Positions 13,262 through 17,909 of a stretch of DNA of 17,909 bases are shown one piece after another. The DNA is taken from positions 1-17,909 of the forward strand of contig DAOUEP010000026.1 in assembly GCA_034430515.1 (NCBI GenBank). The letters run 5' to 3'. Numbering within the stretch: position 1 is the first letter of the stretch; each line of letters starts with the position of its first letter. Under the pieces are notes generated by a model. It was not told the origin of the DNA and ran no database searches. It saw nothing but the letters and a program-made list of their open reading frames with translations. Made by a program: the position numbers and the translations under genes. The DNA is from DAOUEH01 sp034430515 (GTDB lineage: Bacteria; Chloroflexota; Dehalococcoidia; Dehalococcoidales; RBG-16-60-22).

Positions 13262-14227
13262 TTATTTCCGGTCGGGGAGGGCCCCCGGCACGGGGACGGT
13301 TTCCAGCACCTCGGCGATGAAGGCCCGGCTGTCCTGGGCCGAGCTCTGGTCGTGGGCGGATATCAGGCAGCGGTGCGCCAGGGCGGGCGCCGCCAGGGCC
13401 TTGACGTCGTCGGGCAGGACGAAGTCGCGCCCCTCCAGCAAGGCCCGGGCCTGGGCGGCGCGGAAGAGCGCCAGCGAGCCCCGCGGCGAAGCCCCCAGAA
13501 AGGCCGAGGGATGGTGGCGGGTGGCCGCTACCAGGGCCACGATGTACTGCTTGACCAGGTCGTCCACGTAGACCTGCCGGACCGCCTCCTGCAGTTTCAG
13601 CACGTCGGCGGCGTCCACCACGTGGTCGAGCTCCTCGATGGGGTGGACGTAGCGCTGCCGCTCGATGATGGCCATTTCCTCCTCCGGGGTCGGGTAGCCG
13701 ATGTGTATCCGCAGCAGGAAACGGTCCAGCTGCGCCTCCGGCAGGGGGAAGGTGCCTTCGTACTCCAGGGGGTTCTGGGTGGCCAGCACGTGGAAGGGCG
13801 CCGGCATGGCGCGGGTAACGCCGTCCACGGTAATCTGCCGCTCGCCCATGGCCTCCAGCAGGGCCGACTGCACCTTGGGCGTGGCCCGGTTGATTTCGTC
13901 GGCCAGCAGCACCTGGGTCATGATGGGGCCGGGGCGGAACTCGAAGTCGGCCGTCTTCTGGTTGTAGACGGTGACGCCGGTGATGTCGCCGGGAAGAATA
14001 TCGGGCGTGAACTGAATCCGCTTGAAGCTGCCGTTGATTGACCTGGCCAGGCTGCGGGCCAGCATCGTCTTGCCGACGCCGGGGGCGTCCTCGATGAGCA
14101 GGTGTCCCTGGCTGATTAAGGCAATCACCGCCAGGTTGACCGCCTCCGTCTTGCCCACCATCACCTTTTCCACGTTGCGGACGATTCTGGCCGCCAGCTC
14201 CTGGGGCGGCACGGTAGTTTTGGTCAT
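13262..14227 (-). CDS. MoxR-family AAA+ ATPase
   Basis: 321 residues, normal length. Walker A is EDAPGVGKT (46-54), Walker B is VLLADEINRATPK (D110, E111), and the helix-2 insert and sensor regions (HVLATQNPLEYEGTFPLPEAQLDRF) are conserved. MoxR ATPases act as chaperone-like remodelers with vWA-domain partners; here DUF58 is the obvious partner. First gene of the operon. The ATG at 14227 has GAGG six bases upstream. It has its own promoter about 60 bases upstream, divergent from the dehydrogenase gene. Confidence 0.95.
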   Translation of the reverse strand: MTKTTVPPQELAARIVRNVEKVMVGKTEAVNLAVIALISQGHLLIEDAPGVGKTMLARSLARSINGSFKRIQFTPDILPGDITGVTVYNQKTADFEFRPGPIMTQVLLADEINRATPKVQSALLEAMGERQITVDGVTRAMPAPFHVLATQNPLEYEGTFPLPEAQLDRFLLRIHIGYPTPEEEMAIIERQRYVHPIEELDHVVDAADVLKLQEAVRQVYVDDLVKQYIVALVAATRHHPSAFLGASPRGSLALFRAAQARALLEGRDFVLPDDVKALAAPALAHRCLISAHDQSSAQDSRAFIAEVLETVPVPGALPDRK

Positions 14228-14284
14228 CTAAACCTCTGCGGGGTCTCTCGCCGGTTATTCTGGACTTGATGCCCCCTTAATTCG

Positions 14285-14313
14285 AGTATAGCACAAGCGA
14301 AAATGGCGGACAA
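14285..14313 (-). promoter_or_regulatory. Promoter of the moxR operon
   Basis: Minus-strand TTGTCC (14313-14308), 17-base spacer, TATACT (14290-14285) with TGC in front. The -35 hexamer, spacer and extended -10 match those of the pyr promoter closely. Predicted start near 14278, giving a leader of about 50 bases. Confidence 0.7.
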
Positions 14314-14338
14314 AAAGCAGTGCCCGCCTGGCCGTTCC

Positions 14339-14367
14339 TTGAATTTAGCCGGTTCTAATTCTACAAT
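14339..14367 (+). promoter_or_regulatory. Promoter of the dehydrogenase-cupin operon
   Basis: TTGAAT (14339-14344), 17-base spacer, TACAAT (14362-14367). Start near 14374, before the GGAGG ribosome-binding site at 14392-14396. This excludes the upstream ATG at 14303 as start codon. Confidence 0.65.
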
Positions 14368-14401
14368 GGATTATCCGTTTTCGCTTGCCACGGAGGTAGC
14401 T

Positions 14402-15304
14402 ATGCAGGTAGGTTTCATCGGCATCGGGGGGATGGGGAGGCACATGTCCCGGAGAATACTCGAGGCCGGTCACGCCCTGACCGTCCACGACTTGAACCCA
14501 GAGGCCGCCGCGCCGCTTTTGGCCCAGGGGGCGAGCTGGGCCGGTTCGCCGCGGGAGGTGGCGGCGGCCTGCCGGGTGGTCTTTTCCAGCCTGCCCACCC
14601 CCGGCAGTGTCGAGGAGGTGGTCTACGGGGATGACGGCCTCAAGGCCGGCTGGAAGCCAGGCGATATCTACGTTGACATGAGCACCAATTCTCCTTCTCT
14701 CATCAGGAGAATTGCCCGCGACGCAAAATCATTGGGCGTGACCGTGCTGGACGCCCCGGTGAGCGGCGGGACGGTGGGGGCCGAGCAGGGCACGCTGACT
14801 ATCATGGTCGGCGGCGACCCCAAGGCTACCCGCAAAATAGAAGGAATCCTCAAGGCGATGGGACAAAATATATTTCCCGTGGGCGAGGCCGGCTGCGGCA
14901 ACGTCGCCAAGCTGGTGAACAACCTGATTTCCCTGGCCTGCAACTCCATATCGGCGGCGGGGTTCGTCCTCGGCGTCAAGGGCGGCCTCCAGCCGCAGGT
15001 GCTCTGGGACATCGTCTCGCGCAGTACCGGCGATAACTGGTGTCTGGAGCAGTATCCCGAGACGACTTTCCGGGGCCGGTTCGAGCCGGGATTCAAAATC
15101 ACTTTGGCCTATAAAGACATCGGGCTGGCGCTCGACCTGGGCGAGGAGTACGCCGTGCCGTTGCCGGTGGGCCAGGCCGTCCGTCAAGACCTTGAGGCTG
15201 CCATCGCCGCCGGCCTGGGGGATAAAGGCGTCGACGCCGTGATACTGCCCCTGGAAGCGGCGACCGGCGTCAAGGTGCGCCTGCCCGAAAAAGCTAACGA
15301 CTGA
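14402..15304 (+). CDS. NAD(P)-dependent beta-hydroxyacid dehydrogenase (3-hydroxyisobutyrate dehydrogenase family)
   Basis: 300 residues from the ATG at 14402, with GGAGG five bases upstream. The Rossmann motif is GFIGIGGMG (4-12). Family motifs are DMSTNSPS (92-99), the substrate-binding DAPVSGGTVGAEQGTL (117-132) and catalytic K170 in NVAKLVNNL. The family reduces or oxidises beta-hydroxyacids such as 3-hydroxyisobutyrate, tartronate semialdehyde or glyoxylate/succinic semialdehyde; the sequence alone does not choose among them. Cytoplasmic. Transcribed with the small cupin gene 21 bases downstream. A pathway cannot be inferred from the neighbours. An imine-reductase-like member is possible but K170 argues for an ordinary dehydrogenase. 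Confidence 0.93.
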   Translation: MQVGFIGIGGMGRHMSRRILEAGHALTVHDLNPEAAAPLLAQGASWAGSPREVAAACRVVFSSLPTPGSVEEVVYGDDGLKAGWKPGDIYVDMSTNSPSLIRRIARDAKSLGVTVLDAPVSGGTVGAEQGTLTIMVGGDPKATRKIEGILKAMGQNIFPVGEAGCGNVAKLVNNLISLACNSISAAGFVLGVKGGLQPQVLWDIVSRSTGDNWCLEQYPETTFRGRFEPGFKITLAYKDIGLALDLGEEYAVPLPVGQAVRQDLEAAIAAGLGDKGVDAVILPLEAATGVKVRLPEKAND

Positions 15305-15325
15305 CGCCACTTGTAAGGAGGGGAA

Positions 15326-15679
15326 ATGATTATCGCTGACAGCGCCGCCGCCGCGGCCGAGGAGACCAGGGACGAAATCGTCGGTCAGGGGCCGGTCTAC
15401 CGCCAGACGCTGATTGACGCTAAAGCTACCGGGGGATTCAGCGTGCTGCTGGTGACCTTCGCGCCGGGGGCCCGGCTCAACTTCCACACCCACACCTTCG
15501 AGCAGATTCTCTACGTCACCGAGGGCAAGGGCATCGTCGCTACGCGGGATGAGGAGCGAGTCGTGACCGCGGGAGAGGTTATCTACATCGCCCCCGGCGA
15601 GGCCCACTGGCACGGCGCCGCCCCGGACGCCTCCTTCGCTCACATCGCCATCCAGCGGCCGGGGATACAGCTGGCCTGA
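15326..15679 (+). CDS. Small single-domain cupin
   Basis: 117 residues, ATG preceded by AAGGAGGGG. Cupin motif 1 is GARLNFHTHTFEQILYVTEG (H54, H56, Q60) and motif 2 is GEVIYIAPGEAHWHG (H94). The usual Glu ligand position holds Gln (Q60), with E59 beside it. Such HxH...Q forms occur in small cupins annotated as cupin-2 proteins of varied function. It follows the dehydrogenase after 21 bases and is probably cotranscribed. It may act on the same or a related metabolite, but no substrate can be named. Confidence 0.88.
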   Translation: MIIADSAAAAAEETRDEIVGQGPVYRQTLIDAKATGGFSVLLVTFAPGARLNFHTHTFEQILYVTEGKGIVATRDEERVVTAGEVIYIAPGEAHWHGAAPDASFAHIAIQRPGIQLA

Positions 15680-15884
15680 CTACGGCCGCGGTGACTGTCA
15701 AATAGGGTGCTGGCTCTTTATCCCGTTGATGATGGCCTGGCGGCAACCTCCCGCAGGGTTGCGCTGAGGTCGCCATGGTGATATGGTTTCTTTAAGGGAT
15801 TGATGTGTCCGCAGGTAACACGGCATGTTGACAGCGCCGACATTAGTATGACCGGCCCGGTCAGGCCTTAAAAGGAGAACTACA
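15680..15884. other. Intergenic stretch before the radical SAM gene
   Basis: 205 bases with no convincing gene. GCAACC (15743-15748) and GGTTGC (15757-15762) form a small hairpin. GACCG-GCC-CGGTC (15850-15862) forms another, just upstream of the ribosome-binding site AAAGGAGAA (15870-15878). A TTGACA at 15828-15833 lacks a -10 box at proper spacing. The promoter of the following gene was not identified. Confidence 0.4.
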
Positions 15885-17363
15885 ATGAAAATACTGCTGG
15901 TTTACCCCGAGCAGCAGGACACCTTCTGGAGCTTCAAGCATGCCATCAGATTTTTATCCAAGAAGGCCGAGGGCCCCCCGTTAGGACTGCTTACCGTGGC
16001 GGCCATGCTGCCGGAATCGTGGGAAGTACAGTTCGTGGACATGAACGTTACCCGTCTGGAAGACGGGCACATCGGCTGGGCCGATTACGTCTTCCTGAGC
16101 GGCATGGACATTCAGCGGGAGTCGTTCCAGGAGGTTATCGCCCGCTGCAATAGACTTGGCGTCAGCCTGGTAGCCGGCGGGCCGCTGGCCACCAGCCACT
16201 ATCGAGAGTTCCCCGGAGTGGATTATTTCGTCCTGAAGGAGGCCGAGATTACCTTGCCCCGGTTCATCGAGGATTTGCAGAACGGCTGCCCCAGGCGTAT
16301 CTACACGACGGATAAATACCCCGATATCGCCCTGACCCCGGTTCCCCGCTGGGATTTGCTGAACATGAAAGACTATGCCTCCATGTACCTGCAGTATTCG
16401 CGCGGGTGCCCCTTCAACTGCGAGTTTTGCAGTATTACCGTGCTGAACGGGCGCCGCTGCCGCACCAAGAGCCGCGAGCAGTTCCTCAGCGAGATGGAAG
16501 CGCTCTACCGTCAGGGGTGGCGGGGAGGCATATTCATCGTCGATGACAATTTTATCGGCAACAAGAAAAGCCTCAAGGCCGAGATACTGCCGGCCTTGAT
16601 TGAGTGGCAGGAAAATCATGGCCGCCCCTTCGATTTCACCACCGAAGTCTCCATAAACCTGGCCGATGACGAAGCGCTGATGAACCTGATGGCTAAAGCC
16701 GGCTTCAACTCGGTTTTCGTGGGCATCGAGACGCCGGACGACGCCTGCCTGGCCGAATGCGGAAAGTTACAGAACCTGAGGCGGGACCTGGTAGATTCGG
16801 TGAAGACGCTGCATAGTCACGGGCTCAGGGTGTCCGGCGGCTTTATCCTCGGCTTCGACAACGACCCCCCGAACATATTCGACCGGCAGATAAACTTTAT
16901 CCAGAAAAGCGGCATCGTGAGCGCCATGGTCGGGCTGCTGAACGCCCCGGTGGGCACCAGGCTGTTTCATCGCTTGAGGGCGGAAAAACGCCTGCTAAAC
17001 GTGGCTAGCGGCAATAACATGGACGGCTCGATGAATTTCGTCCCTAAAATGGACTCTAATAGTCTGATGGCGGGCTATAAGGACGTGCTGCAGACCATCT
17101 ACTCGCAGAAAAAGTACTACGAAAGGATGAAGACGTTTTTAGCCGAATACCGCCTGCCGCTGGCCCGAAAGACAAGGCCTTCCTGGGGTACCCTGAAACC
17201 TTTTTTTAAGTTGACCTGGAAACTGGGGTTCAGGGAAAAGGGCAGCCATTACTACTGGAAGCTGATGCTGTTGAGCCTGTTTAGATACCCCAGGAAATTC
17301 CCGCTGGCCATGACGATGGCCGGTTACGGATTTCATTTCCGCCGGATCATCTCCAGGGTATAA
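15885..17363 (+). CDS. B12-binding radical SAM protein with DUF4070 C-terminus, HpnP-like
   Basis: 492 residues. The N-terminal part (about 1-150) is a cobalamin-binding-type Rossmann domain (KILLVYPEQQDTFWSFKHA, PPLGLLTVAAMLP, VAGGPLATSHYREFP). The radical SAM core follows, with the cluster motif RGCPFNCEFC (C175, C179, C182), then VDDNFIGNKKSLK and FVGIETPDDACLAE. The C-terminal part (MVGLLNAPVGTRLFHRL onward) is of the DUF4070 type. Overall order and motifs resemble, from memory, the HpnP hopanoid C-2 methylase group, but many related enzymes with other substrates share this layout. No hopanoid gene is nearby, so the substrate is left open; a cobalamin-dependent methyl transfer is the likely chemistry. 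The ATG has AAAGGAGAA six bases upstream. It stands alone, followed by a minus-strand tRNA. Confidence 0.9.
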   Translation: MKILLVYPEQQDTFWSFKHAIRFLSKKAEGPPLGLLTVAAMLPESWEVQFVDMNVTRLEDGHIGWADYVFLSGMDIQRESFQEVIARCNRLGVSLVAGGPLATSHYREFPGVDYFVLKEAEITLPRFIEDLQNGCPRRIYTTDKYPDIALTPVPRWDLLNMKDYASMYLQYSRGCPFNCEFCSITVLNGRRCRTKSREQFLSEMEALYRQGWRGGIFIVDDNFIGNKKSLKAEILPALIEWQENHGRPFDFTTEVSINLADDEALMNLMAKAGFNSVFVGIETPDDACLAECGKLQNLRRDLVDSVKTLHSHGLRVSGGFILGFDNDPPNIFDRQINFIQKSGIVSAMVGLLNAPVGTRLFHRLRAEKRLLNVASGNNMDGSMNFVPKMDSNSLMAGYKDVLQTIYSQKKYYERMKTFLAEYRLPLARKTRPSWGTLKPFFKLTWKLGFREKGSHYYWKLMLLSLFRYPRKFPLAMTMAGYGFHFRRIISRV

Positions 17364-17396
17364 CCGGCTCTACCGGCGGTTCCCCTGGAAGCTAAG

Positions 17397-17469
17397 TGGA
17401 GCCGGGGGGATTCGAACCCCCTACCTCCTGCTTGCAAAGCAGGCGTTCTCCCGAGTGAACTACGGCCCC
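17397..17469 (-). tRNA. tRNA-Ala (anticodon TGC), CCA not encoded
   Basis: Read on the minus strand, acceptor GGGGCCG (17469-17463) pairs with CGGCTCC (17404-17398). This includes the G3-U70 pair that defines alanine tRNAs. Discriminator is A. D-arm GTTC/GAAC; anticodon stem CCTGC/GCAGG with loop TTTGCAA; T-arm GGGGG-TTCGAAT-CCCCC. The genomic sequence after the discriminator is CTT, so CCA must be added by enzyme. tRNA-Trp in this window does encode CCA. Confidence 0.97.
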
Positions 17470-17484
17470 GCGCTTACCGGGGAA

Positions 17485-17513
17485 ATTATAGCACACCGCC
17501 AATTCCTTGTCAG
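17485..17513 (-). promoter_or_regulatory. Promoter of tRNA-Ala
   Basis: Minus-strand CTGACA (17513-17508), 17-base spacer, TATAAT (17490-17485) preceded by TGC. The start would lie near 17478, about nine bases before the mature 5' end. Confidence 0.75.
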
Positions 17514-17535
17514 TGGGGGGTATTGCTGTTATACT
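17507..17535 (+). promoter_or_regulatory. Promoter of gatB
   Basis: TTGTCA (17507-17512), 17-base spacer, TATACT (17530-17535). The start would be near 17542, leaving a short leader of about 24 bases. The -35 box overlaps that of the tRNA-Ala promoter on the other strand by five bases. Confidence 0.75.
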
Positions 17536-17565
17536 TGATGTGTCCATTTTACCGCCGGAAAAGCC

Positions 17566-17909
17566 ATGAAGTACGAGACCGTCATCGGGCTGGAAGTCCA
17601 CGCCCAGCTTTTGACCAAAAGCAAGATGTTCTGCGGCTGCAGCGCTGATTACGCCTCGACGCCGCCCAATACCCACGTCTGCCCGGTCTGCCTGGGCATG
17701 CCGGGGGTGCTGCCGGTCATCAACCGCCAGGCGGTGGAGTACACCATGATGACGGCGCTGGCCCTGCACTGCCCCATCTCCGAGCACACCAAGTTCGACC
17801 GCAAGAACTACCCCTACCCCGACCTGGTCAAGGGCTACCAGATATCGCAGTACGACGCCCCCATCGGGCAGCGGGGCTACCTCGCCATCGAGGTGGACGG
17901 GGAGCGGCG
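17566..17909 (+). CDS. gatB: Aspartyl/glutamyl-tRNA amidotransferase subunit B, 5' part
   Basis: GatB works with GatA and GatC to convert Glu-tRNA(Gln) or Asp-tRNA(Asn) to the amidated forms; GatB binds the tRNA and carries the kinase site. The window holds the first 114 codons, cut by the right edge. Conserved segments are GLEVHAQLLTKSKMFCGCS (8-26), NTHVCPVCLGMPGVLPVIN, the paired C-x2-C ligands of the GatB zinc site region, and KNYPYPDLVKGYQISQY. The ATG at 17566 has a modest GGAA ribosome-binding site (17558-17561). A promoter sits just upstream. It is not preceded by gatC or gatA here; whether they follow is beyond the window. Confidence 0.96.
   Translation, partial: MKYETVIGLEVHAQLLTKSKMFCGCSADYASTPPNTHVCPVCLGMPGVLPVINRQAVEYTMMTALALHCPISEHTKFDRKNYPYPDLVKGYQISQYDAPIGQRGYLAIEVDGER

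Noticed and set aside
15828..15852. TTGACA upstream of the radical SAM gene as promoter
   Set aside because: No -10 hexamer at 16-18 bases; the nearest TATGAC is 13 bases away.
1..17909. CRISPR array, insertion sequence or prophage genes
   Set aside because: No regularly spaced repeats, transposase or phage structural genes were seen; the only repeats are short palindromes.

Overview
The window looks like a chromosomal stretch from a GC-rich bacterium, most likely a member of the Chloroflexota close to the Dehalococcoidia. That placement is an inference from the gene set (PyrR-controlled pyr operon, a bicupin family I associate with that class, MoxR/DUF58/TgpA operon) and was not tested by any search. 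Housekeeping genes dominate. The left edge is visibly AT-richer and looks acquired.

Region 1 (1-870, minus strand): an ORF cut by the window edge with an AbiJ-N-terminal-like start, two short palindromic repeats, and a DUF559 (Vsr-like) nuclease gene whose last codons lie inside one of those repeats. It sits where carB might be expected, directly behind carA. Region 2 (870-5543, minus strand): the de novo pyrimidine operon pyrR-pyrB-pyrC-carA. It is preceded by a promoter and a complete PyrR-type attenuator: PyrR-binding hairpin, antiterminator, and a terminator whose 3' arm is also the pyrR ribosome-binding site. PyrB is unusual. The catalytic chain is fused to a PyrI-like zinc domain without the PyrI nucleotide-binding domain, followed by a tail resembling a degenerate Ada-type metal-binding module. 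Palindromic repeats separate pyrC from carA.

Region 3 (5575-7575): tRNA-Trp on the plus strand, facing a two-gene minus-strand operon (bicupin protein, then a four-helix membrane protein). Region 4 (7701-9758, plus strand): a structured leader with terminator-like potential, then a large exported protein with 15 cysteines in 25 residues, two Cys-containing repeats and an Asp-box beta-propeller. Region 5 (9789-14313, minus strand): a MoxR AAA ATPase, DUF58 protein and TgpA-like transglutaminase operon with its own promoter. Region 6 (14339-15679, plus strand): a beta-hydroxyacid dehydrogenase and a small cupin, divergent from the moxR operon. Region 7 (15885-17909): a B12-binding radical SAM enzyme resembling the HpnP/DUF4070 group, a minus-strand tRNA-Ala, and the start of gatB. 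The tRNA-Ala and gatB promoters are back to back and share one -35 box.

The strongest results are the PyrR attenuator overlapping its own Shine-Dalgarno sequence, the PyrB fusion architecture, the shared -35 promoter pair, the cysteine-cluster surface protein with a structured leader, and the unannotated defence-like edge ORF beside a repeat-linked nuclease gene. Start codons were moved from the longest possible ORF for pyrR, the bicupin gene, the Cys-rich gene and the dehydrogenase, because promoters and ribosome-binding sites place them further in.
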